Source: Onthophagus taurus
Taxonomy: Eukaryota; Arthropoda; Insecta; Coleoptera; Scarabaeidae
DNA length: 64,000 nt
Direction: 5' to 3'
NCBI RefSeq assembly: GCF_036711975.1
Contig: NC_091966.1
Coordinates: 39,439,501 to 39,503,500 of the forward strand
Part shown: positions 12,561 to 25,189 of the stretch, piece by piece
Layout of the letters: each line of letters opens with the position of its first letter
Numbering within the stretch: position 1 is the stretch's first letter
Notes under the pieces: model-generated
Seen by the model: the letters and a program-made list of their open reading frames with translations, nothing else
What the model was told of the DNA's origin: nothing
Database searches by the model: none
Translations under genes and position numbers: made by a program

Positions 12561-13737
12561 TTAAGTGTTTGTTTAATTTTCAACTCTGGCCATAATTAGT
12601 ATAATTCTGCAAGTAGAACTTATAAAATGAAGACTTCTAGGTTGTTCTTGCATCGATATTTGGGTAGTAATTTAGTAACCACAATTTCTATATCATCCGT
12701 TCCACCTTGCTAACGATCATGGAGTTATGGCTTAGGGTTAATCGCATGTAGTGTACGTTGATAGAAGTTTTATACTTTAGCTCTAGGGATTTATGTCGTG
12801 AACAGGGAAGAATCCACTCCTGAAGGAACAGTTTCGAAATTGATGCAGAAAAGCCAAATATATCATTTTACTCATTCAAAATTAGTCATGATAAACAAGC
12901 AAAACAAGATGCTTACTTAGCAAAACGATGTTATGTCAATACGAAACTTTATGCCCAATATAGTTCTTCAGCAACACCATAACTCCTGGTCTCACATCGT
13001 CAAAATTACCAAGACAGCTATTTTAATGATTGACTAAGAAGCGCAATACTGATACAAAATTAATGAGGTTTAGCTACACACACTTATAAACATATTGGAA
13101 ATGAATGGCTTACACTGTCTTTAGGTTGGCGGATTCGTTAAAAGTGAAAAAAATGATTACTTAAGAATTGTAGTTCTTGGGTTCACTATAACTGATTCTA
13201 AGAAAAAAAAACATTCCAATGGGTTGAAAAAGATGATGCGATAGGTTAATGAAGATAAAGATATTTTTTGCAAACTCTCAGTACTACAAAATTGACACCA
13301 ATAAATACTAAAGCGTTTAATAATAAACGTAATAAATCTTCATGAAACATGATAAGTGATAAGTATATGTTCCTTGATAATCAAGTATACAGCGTTGATG
13401 AAGTTATCAACTTTTATGCAGTGCATAAAGATGAGAATAAAGTCATATCAATGTCGATAGTTCCAAACTCGTGCAAAGTAATGGCTCTGGAATGTAATAC
13501 ATTTGCTTAATCTTGTAAGAGAAAGAATGGAATTTCCTTTCAACCTGGATGGGATTATTAACCACACCGTTGCCAACCTTACCGGTTTATCGGTAGATCT
13601 ACCGATAAAGAAGATATACGACTTAATCTACGGTTTTCCATTTCTGCAATTTTTTGTTTTCCTCTACAATTCTAACCTATTACAGTACTCTTCTTCAAAT
13701 TGCGATTATGACGTTTTTTTGCGAGTTTCATAATAAT
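12561..13737. other. No recognised feature
   Basis: Moderately AT-rich sequence with scattered short frames on both strands (for example 13503-13733) that show no domain resemblance. It may be old transposon debris, but I cannot name it. Confidence 0.35.
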
Positions 13738-13885
13738 GTAACCCGTAACTTTCTAATTCTAGGTTTAGTGTATTATTGGATATTATATTGAATGAATTAA
13801 AAGTATAACTAACATTAGACCTAGAACTAAAAGCATTCGGGTTTAGCCGTCCTAAGAGACGCAGTGCTAAACTCGACCAAGATTT
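13738..13885. repeat. Dispersed copy of the hairpin satellite monomer
   Basis: It contains 'ttcgggtttagccg' and a degraded second arm, with 'attagacctagaactaaaag' on the left. It is a diverged single copy of the monomer in the RPAP2 intron, directly left of the TIR element at 13896. Confidence 0.75.
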
Positions 13886-13895
13886 TTCTTTTATA

Positions 13896-15031
13896 CAGTG
13901 TGTCCGTAAAGTAACGGGATATAGACGATAATCCCTTAAACAGGGCTAAAGATTTGAATTTTTTGTTGTAGATTTTAAATTTTTCCCGCCATTTTTAAAC
14001 AAGTTATGAACATTTCTATTACGAAATATTAAAGAGGATGTTTTTCTGAATCTAGTGCAGTCAATATTAATATTGGTTACATAAGAAAATTTACTTTAAA
14101 GATTTGCTTGACATTATAAAAATAGCAGTAGCAATTGGTAACTATGGTAACCAATTATTTTAAACAATGTCCTAAGTGTCAAAAACTGATTTAGTAAAGC
14201 TTGTTGAACTGTGGAGACGCGCCATCTTGTTGGAATAACTACCATTGGAATTCAGGTGGGACAGTATTATGATATCGTTTTGAAAAAATCTGAACATCTC
14301 CTTCCAGTTAAGGTTTCCTTAGAAAGTAAGAACTCAGGACAATATCCCGTTCGATTTGATTGGGTGTGCGAGTTTTTTTTCCAATGTGGATTTTGGGTAG
14401 CCCAATGCCGACAATTTTGTCTATTTACTTGTCCAATTATTTCACCATTCATTTGTTATTTAACACAGGTCTGCTTCTAGTCCGGGCATTACCGAGACAC
14501 ATATACATGGATTTACTTGGGTTGACTGTCGATTGATAGTTAGCTGCCACACGATAGATTCTATTTAAGTCACTATTTATTTTAGCTTCAGCACTATGCT
14601 AATCAATACCTGGGAACGAAAGATATAACTGTGAATCGTCAGCGTACATATTAATTTTACAATACTCCAACTTTTTTGCAAATTGTGACGTGTAAAGCGT
14701 AAATAACAACGGCCCAAGAACTGACTCCTGCGGGACACCTGTGGTAATCCTCACCACGCTGGACACATCATCTCCTATCCTACACATCTGCGTCCTATCA
14801 GTAAGATAATTATTTAATAAAGAAATCGCACCTTCAGTAAAACCCAAACATTTTAAAGTATTCATGATTTATAGTGTAGAAGGCCTTAGAAGAGTCTAAA
14901 AAAACAACTACAGTATACTGTTCATTATCTGAAGCACGCAATATGTCATCAGTTAAGTTCAACATCGCTGTTATACAACTATACCCAGGTCGAAATCCTG
15001 GTCGAATATCCATTACTTTACGGACACACTG
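13896..15031. mobile_element. TIR element (CAGTGTGTCCGTAAAGTAA) holding transposase and RT fragments
   Basis: The left end 'cagtgtgtccgtaaagtaa' is repeated inverted at 15012-15031, and each end abuts TA (13894-13895, 15032-15033), the target expected for Tc1/mariner-type elements. On the minus strand 14452-14267 encodes an NRQNCRHWATQNPHW block resembling mariner/IS630-type transposases (n.qN.RyW...NPHW). From 14590 to about 15005 the minus strand instead carries a LINE reverse transcriptase fragment that runs up to the right TIR. The element is therefore a composite, dead in both parts. Confidence 0.75.
14590..15005 (-). pseudogene. LINE reverse transcriptase fragment captured in a TIR element
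   Basis: Minus-strand frames give RPGFRPGYSC, VVFLDSSKAF (motif A), then after a frameshift TGVPQESVLGPLLF (motif B) and NMYADDSQLYL (motif C, YADD). The order and spacing match the palm of a Jockey/CR1-type reverse transcriptase. One frameshift near 14870 and a stop after 14599 break it. Upstream and downstream LINE parts are missing. Confidence 0.85.
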
Positions 15032-15192
15032 TATAATGAACCTTATTAAGTCTCAAACTAACAACATTACAAAACATGGATAGAATAAATTTAGCATTTA
15101 CTCATTCGTAGTGCAAATAGTAGCTGCCTACACCTGCGTGACGTCACGAACGTGCCATTCTACCATCTTTGTATCAAACAATTTCTGACTTT

Positions 15193-17679
15193 ATATTTAA
15201 ATCTACCGATTTCAACAAATAGGTTTTTCACGAATTTATAAAGATAATCCTGGAAAACATGAAAGGTATGAAATTACGATTGTGTTCAAAAATTTATATA
15301 TCAAAACCAAAAAGAATTATCTAAAAACGGACATTATCATTGAAAAGAAGATGTTTTCATTGACAATTGAGATAAGTTTCATGATGATATTCCAACGAAT
15401 CGATTTTTTACGAATTTTTAAAGTTTATTCTCGAAAACATAAAAAATCAGAAATTACGATTGTGTTCAAAAATTTATATCTCAAAAACAAAAAGAGTTAT
15501 CTTAAAACTGACATTATCTTTGTAAAGAAGACGGTTTAATTGATAATTGAGATAAGTTTCATGATGATATTGCAACAAATAGATCTTTCACGAATTTATA
15601 AAGTTAATCCTGGAAAACATAAAATATGTTACTTGAAACTACGATTGTGTTCAATAATTTATATCTCAAAACGGACATCATCATTGAAAAGAAGATGCTT
15701 TAATTCATAATTGTGATAAGTTTCATGATTATATTCCAACAAATCGATTTTTCACGAATTTTTAAAGGTAATTGTGGTAAATATGAAAGTTGCCAGAAAT
15801 TACAATTGTGTTTTAAAATTTATATCTCAAAAGGAAATAGAGTTATCTCAAAACAGACATTACCATTGAAAAGAAGATGCTTTTGTTGATAACTGGAGAA
15901 AGTTTCGTGAGGATATTGCAACAAATAGATTTTTCACGAATTTTTAAAGTTAATCTAAGAAAACATGAAAGTTACCAGAAATTACGATTGTGATCAAAAA
16001 TGTATACCTCAAAAACAAAAAGAGTTATCTCAAAACGGACATTATCATTGAAAGGAAGATGCCTTAATTGATATTTGAGATAAGTTTCATAGTGATATTC
16101 CAACAAATCGATTTTTCACGAATTTTTAAAGGTAATTGTGGTAAATATGAAAGTTTCCAGAAATTACGATTGTGTTTAAAAATTTATATCTCAAAGGGAA
16201 AAAGTGTTATCTCAAAACGGATATTACCATTGAAAAGAAGATGTTTTAATTGATAATTGAGATAAGTTTCATGATGATATTCCAAAGAATCGATTTTTCA
16301 CGAATTTTTAAAGTTAATTCTAGAAAACATGCAAGTTATCAAAAATTACGATTACTTTCAAACATTTATATCTCAAAGGCAAAAAGAGTTGTCTCAAAAC
16401 GGACATTGGTATTGAAAAGAAGATACTTTAATTGACAACTGAGGAAAGTTTCAAGATGACATTCGAACAAATCGATTTTTCAGAAATTTTTAAAGTTACT
16501 CTCGCAAAATCTCAAAAGTTAACAGAGAATTCGATTTTGTTCAAAATCGTATATCTCAAAAACAAAAAGAGTTATTTCAAAACGGATATCATCATTGAAA
16601 AGAAAATGCTTTAATTGATAATTGAGATAAGTTTCATGATTATATTCCAACAAATCGATTTTTCACGAATTTTTAAAGGTAATTGTGGTAAACATGAAAG
16701 TTGCCAGAAATTACAATTGTATTTAAAAATTTATATCTCAAAGGGAAAAAGAGTTATCTCAAAACGGACATTACCATTGAAAAGAAGATGCCTTAATTGA
16801 TAATTGAGATAAGTTTCATGATGATATTTCAAAGAATCGATTTTTCACGAATTTTTAAAGTTAATTCTAGAAAACAAATTACGATTATATTCAAACATTT
16901 ATATCTCAAAGGCAAAAAGAGTTATCTCAAAACGTACATTGGCATTGAAAAGAAAATATTTTAATTGACAACTGAAGAAAGTTTCAAGATGACATTCGAA
17001 CAAATCGATTTTTCAGAAATTTTTAAAGTTACTCTCGCAAAAACTCAAAAGTTACCAGAGAATTCGATTTTGTTCAAAATCGTATATCTCAAAAACAAAA
17101 AGAGTTATTTCAAAACGGACATCATCATTGAAAAGAAAATGCTTTAATTGATAATTGAGATAAGTTTCATGATGATATTTCAACAAATCGATTTTTCACG
17201 AATTTTTAAAGGTAATTGTGGTAAATATGAAAGTTGCAAGAAATTACGATTGTGTTCAAAATTTATATCTCAAAAGGAAATAAAGTTATCTCAAAACGGA
17301 CATTACCATTGAAAAGAAGATGCTTTTGTTGATAACTGGAGAAAGTTTCGTGAGGATATTGCAATAAATAGGTTTTTCACGAATTTTTAAAGTTAATCTA
17401 AGAAAACATGAAAGTTATTAGAAATTACGATTGTGATCAAAAATTTATACCTCAAAAACAAAAAGAATTATCTCAAAACGGATATTATCATTGAAAAGAA
17501 GATGCTTTAATTGATAATTGAGATAAGTTTCATGATGATATTCCAATAAATCGACTTTTCACTTGCTTTAATTGTGGTAAACATGAAAGTTGCCAGAAAT
17601 TACGATTATGATCAAAAATGTATATCTCAAAAACAAAAAGAGTTATCTTAAATGGACGATATTTAAATCTACCGATTTC
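15193..17679. repeat. Satellite array 1, ~183-bp monomer
   Basis: The word 'aagtttcatgatgatatt' (with variants) recurs about every 182-184 bp from 15375 to 17527, with two shortened units (about 165 bp). Each unit also carries 'tttttcacgaatttttaaag', 'tatctcaaaaacaaaaagag' and 'cattgaaaagaagatgc'. There are about 13-14 units. Near-copies at 16432-16614 and 16965-17147 show a three-unit higher-order repeat. The array is bracketed by a 21-bp direct repeat, 15193-15213 and 17659-17679 (core 'atttaaatctaccgatttc'). Confidence 0.9.
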
Positions 17680-19650
17680 TTAACGATAACTCCCATTTTA
17701 CATTAATTCTGCCGATATTTGGCCGGCCCCACAAAAAAATCAAACATTGCAAAAGATTGTCGAAACTTTAATTCTTTGTTCTCTTTCAATGTTGGCAAGT
17801 TTACACAATTGCGCAATTTGATTTAAGGACAACATTACACAGATTTTTCGCACAGACTTGACTAACACTTTTAAAGTTTTGTGCAATGATAAATTTTGCA
17901 TTTTCAAAGTGTGCAGCTTTGACAAAAATTTTAATTTTGATCGTAAATTTAGTAATAAGTAAAATCTTAATATGTAACTGTTTATGTGATTAACGGTACA
18001 TAATAATATAACTGTATAGTATATTTATTTTAGTGTACACTGTATTATTACGTATCTGACACTAATTACAATTAATGATAATAATTATAAAAAACTTTCA
18101 TTTTATAGCACTAATATTTATTAATTTTATTTACGTGCTTGATAACATAGGATTGGCAATGTCTAGACAAACTCATATATTATGTTTACTTAACTAACCT
18201 TGATTTGAATAAGCTACGTACAAGATAATCTGTCCAAATTTATTTTATTTCATCGACTTGACTTCGTCAAACAATGATTACTTGTTTATATTTAGCGAAG
18301 AATTTCGATAAATTGTGTTGTTCCAAAAAAATTACTTATTAATTTAATTTATTTAAGACAAAATTGTTTTAATAAAATTAAATACGCAAAAAAATCGTTA
18401 TAACATTGCGCAATATTTCCTTATCCATTTAAAAAAAAATCATAAATCTAAAGCGTGTGGGTAGCTAATACATGACATCAGCACGTTATTTATTAAAAAC
18501 TTTTTTCTCGCACAGTCATGTTGTTTTAGTTAAAATCAATAATGATAAGATAACTTTGTTTCTTTGTATTAAAATATCTAATTAAACTTTTCATTTTGAA
18601 ACCCCAATATTATTAGGATTGTAAAATCGTGCGTTGTTTTTGTTGAAGTCGTGCCCCACGACACAATCAACCTCATCTGGTAAGGTAATGGGGCAGGTTC
18701 CTCTGGATAACATAATAGAAGAACTACGGGGTCGAACAATGACGCCCGGTTTTGCTCTCTTCGAACTTCGAATCCCCCCACACACACACATACAACACAC
18801 GTCGCTTTATTCGCGTTCCCTTCACTTCGTCGGTGTTTCTTCTCGTTTTAATAGGTTTCGCTCTCATCAGGGTGGTGTACTTCAAAAAAAAAAACCACAC
18901 CACTTTTAACGTTTTAATTTAAAAATCGGTCCAATTAAAATGGTTTAAAAACGTTTTGTTATCATGATTGTTAATAATAATAAAAACTTTTGTGTCAAGG
19001 TTATAAAGAATTGAAAATGAAGACCTTCATACAACACATAAGAACAGCTGATCTCGTTAACGCCGAACAGATGTTAAAAGTAATCTCCACGTCGATATGG
19101 CAATAAATGTTCGATGACCGAAGCCAGTTGGTGGAGAGTAAAACTTCGTGATCGTTTTGATTATACCGTAAAAGGGATAATCGATGAGGTGTTTAAATAA
19201 GGGAAGGTGATTTATTTTTTATTATTCCTTTTCTTTCAGCTTTTTATTACGTTTTCAGTTTGAATTGAATGGGATAGAGGAATAACACGCGAAGGGGAAC
19301 ACAACTGTGACCGTGTAACCTCGACATTCTCTCTCTCTTGCAGCGTGACTAATGATCACAACCGAAAATCATTCTTGTTCAAGGTTATTAAAAAAAATCT
19401 ATCACAAACAAAAGCATTCACCGTTAGGAAACGAGTAAATAAAAACATAATAAACATTAAGTAGCACTTTGTTCTATTTCTTTTATCGTAATGATACAAA
19501 TCCTAAAATTAGAGATTGATAACTTAAACGGTTCCTTGTTGAGGCCCCATCATTAAAAAATGTTTCTTATCGCAATTTCGAAATATTTTCAAAGCGTTAT
19601 TAGACGAAGGTCACAAATTATTTATTTATCTATGTGTGTAACGTCAATAC
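17680..19650. other. Low-repeat stretch with a GC-richer patch at 18630-18880
   Basis: Largely unique AT-rich sequence. A patch at about 18640-18870 is richer in GC and CpG, with short overlapping frames on both strands and a CA-repeat (18780-18790). It could be a regulatory or untranslated exon region of DOR, whose upstream part must cross this interval, but no splice pair decides it. No protein domain was recognised. Confidence 0.35.
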
Positions 19651-19654
19651 AATA

Positions 19655-22600
19655 TAGGGTGATTCATTTAAATGACAATAAGTAAACTGAAAGTATATTA
19701 CTGGCATAATTAACAATAGATTGAACTTAGATTATTTCTAACTCATTAAAAAAGTGTTCAAATAACAAATATGATTGTATCAATATTATAAAGTAGTAGA
19801 ATTAGATTTAAAGATCGTTTTTCAAGTTTTACTCTCATCATCTCCATCTTGCTACGATAATCTTAGATGAGGTTTCAAATTGTGTTCAAAAATGAATTAA
19901 AAACAAAAAGAGTTATCTCAAAACGGATTTTATTATTATTTACACGATGATAAATCGATTTTTCACGAATTTTTAATGTTAATCTTGGACAATCCAAAAG
20001 TGACCAAGAATTACGATTGTGTTCAAAAATTTATATCTCAAAAACAAAAAGAGTTATCTCAAAACGGACTTTATCATTAAAAAGAAGATGCTTTAATTGA
20101 TAATTGAGGTAAGTTTCATGATCATATTGCAATAAATCGATTTTTCACGAATTTATAAACTTAATCCTGGAAAACATGAATGTTAGTTGAAATTAAGGTT
20201 ATGTCCAATAATTTATCTCAAAAACAAAAAGAGTTATCTCAAAACGGAGATAATCATTGAAAAGAAGATGCTTTAATTGATAATTGAGACAAGTTTCATG
20301 ATGATATTCCCATGCATCGATTTTTCACGAATTTTTCAAAAACAAAACGAATTATCTCAAAACAGAGATTATCATTAAAAAGAGGATGTTTTTATTGATA
20401 ATTGGGGAAAGTATCATGATGATATTCCAAGAAATCGATTTTTCACGAATTTTTAAAGTTAATTCTACAAAACATAAAAGATATGAAATTACGACTGTAT
20501 TCAAAAACTAATATCTCAAAACGAAAAAGAGTTATCTCAAAACGGACATTATCATTGAAAAAAAGATGCTTTTGTTGATAATTGAGGAAAGTTTCGTGAT
20601 GATATTGCAATAAATAGGTTTTTCACGAATTTATAAACATAATTCTGGAAAACATGAAAGATATGAAATTACGATTGTGTTCAAAAATTTTTATCTCAAA
20701 AACAAAAAGAATTATCTTAAAACGGACATTATAATTGAAAAGAAGAAGCTTTCATTGATAATTGAGATAAGTTTCATGATGATATTCCAACGGATCGATT
20801 TTTCACGAATTTTTAAAGTTTATTCTCGAAAACATAAAAAATCAGAAATTACGATTGTGTTCAAAAATTTATATCTTAAAAACAAAAAGAGTTATCTTAA
20901 AACTGACATTATCTTTGTAAAGAAGACGGTTTAATTGATAATTGAGATAAGTTTCATGATGATATTGCAACAAATAGATCTTTCACGAATTTATAAAGAT
21001 AATCCTGGAAAATATAAAATATGTTACTTGAAACTACGATTGTGTTCAATAATTTATATCTCAAAAACAAAAACAGTTATCTCAAAACGGAGATTATCAT
21101 TCAAAAGAAGATGCTTTAATCGATAATTGAGATAAGTTTCATAGTGATATTCCAACAAATCGATTTTTCACGAATTTTTAAAGGTAATTGTGGTAAATAT
21201 GAAAGTTGCCAGAAATTACGATTGTGTTCAAAAATTTATATCTCAAAGGGAAAAAGAGTTATCTCAAAACGGACATTACCATTGAAAAGAAAATGCTTTA
21301 ATTGATAACTGAGATCAGTTTTATGATGATATTGCAACAAATAGATTTTTCACGAATTCATAAAGTTTATCCTGGAAAACATGAATGTTACTTTAATTAC
21401 GATTGTGTTGAATGATTTATATCTCAAAAACAAAAAGAGTTATTTCAAAACGGACAGCATCATTGAAAAGAAGATGTTTTAATTGATAAATGAAATAAGT
21501 TTCATGATGATATTCTTACAACTCCATTTCTCACGAATTTTTAAAGTTTATTCTAGAAAAGGTAAAAGATCAGAAATTACGATTGTGTTCAAAAATTTAT
21601 ATCTCAAAAACAAAAAAAGTTATCTCAAAACGGACATTATCATTGAAAAGAAGATGCTTTAATTGATAACTGAGATAAGTTTCATGATGATATTCCATCA
21701 AACAGATTTTTCACAAATTTTTAAAGTTAATCTAAGGAAACATTAAAGTTATCAGAAATTACTATTGTGATCAAAAATGTATATCTCAAAAACAAAAAGA
21801 GTTATCTCAAAATGAACATTATCATTAAAAAGAAGATACTTCTATTGATGATTGAGAAAAATATTATGATGATATTCCAACAAATCGATTTTCAGAAATT
21901 ACGATTGTATTCAAACATTTATATCTCAAAAATAAAAAGGGTTATCTTAAAACGGACATTATCACTGAAAAGAAAATGCTTTAATTGATAGCTGAGATAA
22001 GTTTCATGATGATATTCCAACAAATCGATTTTTCACGAATTTTTAAAGTTTATTGTAGAAGCCATAAAAGATAATGAAATTACGATTATCTTCAAAAATG
22101 TATATGTCAAAAACAAAAAGAGTTATCTCAAAATGGACAATATCATTGAAAAAATGATACTTTAATTGATAATTGAGACAAGTTTCATGATGATATAGCA
22201 ACAAATAGATTTTTCACGAATTTTTAAAGTTAATCCTAGAAAACAAGTTCTAAAAAATTACAATTATGTTCAAAAATTTATATCACAAAGGCAAAAAGAG
22301 TTGTCTCAAAACGGACATTGGTATTGAAAAGAAGATACTTTAATTGGCAACTGAGGAATGTTTCAAGATGACATTCGAACAATTCGACTTTTCCGAAATT
22401 TTTAAAGTTATTCTGGCAAAAACTCAACAATTACCAGAGAATTCGATTTTGTTCAAAATCGTATATCTCAAAAACAAAAGGAGTTAGCTCAAAACGGACA
22501 TCACCATTGAAAAGACGATGGCTATATTGATAACAAATGATAAATTTCATAATCATATTTCAACAAATTGATTTTTCGCGAATTTTTAAAGTTTATTGTA

Positions 22601-23223
22601 GAAGCCATAAAAGATATGAAATTACGATTATCTTCAAAAATGTATATCTCAAATACAAAAAGAGTTATCTCAAAATGGACAATATCATTGAAAAGATGAT
22701 ACTTTAATTGATAATTGAGATAAGTTTCATGATGATATTGAAACAAATAGATTTTTTACAAATTTTTAAACTTAATCCTAGAAAACATGCAGGTTCCAAA
22801 AAATTACGATTATGTTCAAAAATTTATATCACAAAGGCAAAAAGAGTTGTATCAAAACAGACATTGGTATTGAAAAGAAGATACCTACGATTTTTCAGAA
22901 ATTTTTAAAGCTACTCTGGCATAAACTTAAAAGACCAGAGAATTCGATTTTGTTCAAAATCGTATATCTCAAAAACAAAAGGAGTTATCTCAAAACGGAT
23001 GCCTATATTGATAACAGAGGTAAATTTTAATTTTTTTAAGTTAATCCTAGAAATCATAAAAGTTACAAAAAATGTATATCTTATAAGCGAAAAGAGTCAT
23101 CTCATTAGGACTTAATTTTATGAAGCTTTGAGGATTATGACAACTTGATTAAGAGATACCAATCACGTATTAATCCTTATTTATGATAAAGACCAAAAAG
23201 TCGAATTTGATAGAATCACCCGG
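19655..23223. mobile_element. TIR element carrying satellite array 2 (~183-bp monomer)
   Basis: The left end 'tagggtgattcatttaaatg' and the right end '...gaatcacccgg' form short inverted repeats sharing GGGTGATTC; TATA lies on both sides. Between about 19865 and 23110 lie roughly 17 units of the same ~183-bp monomer as array 1. A block at 20600-21120 is almost the same as 15200-15700, so the two arrays share recent history. No transposase is present. The superfamily is uncertain; a TA target would fit Tc1/mariner-like MITEs. Confidence 0.75.
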
Positions 23224-23249
23224 TATATCCACACATTCTCTAATAATAT

Positions 23250-24370
23250 TCGCTCCTAATCGTTATCGTTTGACGTAGATTTTGTAGACAGCGTGACGTT
23301 AAGCTTTGTTTCCGCGTCGTCGCCGTTTTCTAAATCAAGTCCCGGTTCAAAAGTACAAGTTTAGTTCGGTCGCGGGGGCAAATCTTAGGTAGTTACACGT
23401 CCCTTTTTCGTTACTGGTAGCGATCGGCGAAAGGTTGGCACCGAGCCAAACGGGATTCTCGGGTCAAACACGCGCCCGAGCGAGATCGCGTAAATAATGG
23501 GCACTAAATGGTCCTTTACCCATCTATGCCAAAAATTCGTCTGATCGCTATTCTTTTGCCACCGGTAAATTTCCTTATTGCAAAACCTATTGCCAAAAAG
23601 CGTGCTGTATTATTGCGAAAGTTAATTTGTATGATAAGTGATGCTCGCAGATGTTAAATAATAATTTTCTTGGTGTCTAAAATTATCTGGAAATGATGTC
23701 ATGCGAGATTTGGGTACTTTTTTGGTTCTTTTTTTAATGCGATATTATTATGGAAATTGTGGGAATGCACAACCGGAATTTGAAATGCACATCCGCACCT
23801 GTGTCCCCCTCAACCTTTTCGAAACGATGACAATTGATGTAATTTAGAGTCTCGGTAGCGTGATGTGGTAACGATCACGTTCAAACGATGCGATTATTTC
23901 CCAGAAATTGCATCAGCCGGTAACATAAATCGAAAATAGAAGCGGTTCCTAATGTCAAAATTAGCAACAAAATTGGCGCACAAGGACAATCTATCTTTAT
24001 CTTTCTCTCTCATTTTTCATTTGGTAGTCAAATTAACACCTACTTAATATTTTTATTCAAATTTTTCTAATTCTTTTTGTTACTATTAAACGTTGTCTAA
24101 ATCTCGTTGTTTAAATACTTCTTTAAAAAAGTATATATAAGATCATTTATTTTTATGGTTTATGTGAAGCAATCAAGTTAAAGCTTGCAAAGAAGACCCG
24201 TTAAAAATAAACAATTGCGTAACTGTGCGTACGGAAAACCAAACAAAAGAAACTCTATCTTCACTTGTTTTTCGTACCAAATACTTTGGTCACTTAATGT
24301 ACAGAATCAATCAAAAGTAATAAAAGTTAGCAATTTTTTTTACATCCACAAAACCAACCAAAAAAACTAT
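23250..24370. promoter_or_regulatory. GC/CpG-richer island, possible promoter or untranslated exon region
   Basis: From about 23270 to 23520 the base composition rises sharply against the AT-rich surroundings, with many CpG dinucleotides and no repeats. There is no coding frame and no tRNA-like fold that I could confirm. In insect genomes such unique, GC-raised patches upstream of a gene often mark conserved promoters or 5' exons. It lies upstream of DOR on its strand, but the link is inference. From about 23530 to 24370 no feature is seen. Confidence 0.3.
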
Positions 24371-24380
24371 AAAAACTTAC

Positions 24381-24620
24381 TTTTGTTGTTATTGTTTTCG
24401 ATCGAACGCGTCGAGATGTCTGAGCACAACTGACAGCAGAAAACCGAGTCGGTGGCCAGCTGATCGGGCAGCCCAGGGCAGGAGGGAGGAGGTGCCCCGC
24501 AAAAGTGGGGGCAGCACTGCTGACGGTATATCGCCGCGCATCAGCTGTTTTAACCAGCTGGAAGAGAAACGTAACGAATGCGCAAGCGTTTCACGACCTC
24601 CTCCGCTTTTCATCCTTTGT
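24381..24620 (-). other. Candidate untranslated 5' exon of DOR
   Basis: A GC-rich, non-repetitive block that on the minus strand ends in a consensus donor (acaacaaaa|GTAAGT, exon end 24381). A TATATTAA-like motif lies just upstream near 24625. A 74-codon frame crosses it but has no domain and reads past the donor. DOR needs at least one upstream untranslated exon because its ATG follows an acceptor at 11123, and this block is in the right orientation. The assignment is inferred. Confidence 0.35.
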
Positions 24621-25189
24621 TTAATATATCGACTAACGTGATTCTCGACGCGAAAACTTTGTTATACAGAGAGATCGAAAATGATTAACTAGACAAAAAG
24701 GTTCTATGTGCACTTTTTATCGGTGTTTGTTTCTATTTACACAGTTTTTTGCGATGTCATAGTCAGCATCAGATTTATTTATAAACTATGACAGCAATCG
24801 ATGTAATTAAGCTAGAGAAGGGTTGATATCAACCATGAAAGTAAATAAAGAATTTTCCATTACACTATATCATACAGGCTAATATATGCACATTTATATT
24901 GAACGGAAACGTTATTATATTTTCTCACTGAAGCATAATCGGAGTTATTCTAGAACATGGGAAACCAGAACTATTCTAGTAGTAATCTATATGGCCCATC
25001 AAATAATACAATAAATCATTGAGCGCTAACCTAATGTGTTCTATTGTATCCTATCAATATTATAAAATCAATAAAATAATGCTCAATCCATGTAACTTCA
25101 TTAAAAGAAATAATTTCAAGAAGAAATTTGACATTGACTTATAAAACTTCATCGAATCTTGGCGAAATTTAAGAATACCGCTGAAATTT

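Noticed and set aside
15282..17147. Repeated 60-85 codon frames with similar peptides (IIEISFMMIFQ..IDFS type)
   Set aside because: The satellite period of about 183 bp is a multiple of three, so every unit shows the same frame. Each unit has stops, there is no start context, and drift does not favour silent changes by eye. They are repeat by-products.
18578..18909. Overlapping 69-91 codon frames on both strands in a GC-richer patch
   Set aside because: There is no domain resemblance, the frames overlap on both strands, and no splice pair supports a coding exon. Kept only as a possible regulatory patch.
23270..23520. tRNA or other structured RNA gene in the GC-rich patch
   Set aside because: A GGTTCAAA-like word is present, but no cloverleaf with proper acceptor and anticodon arms could be drawn around it.
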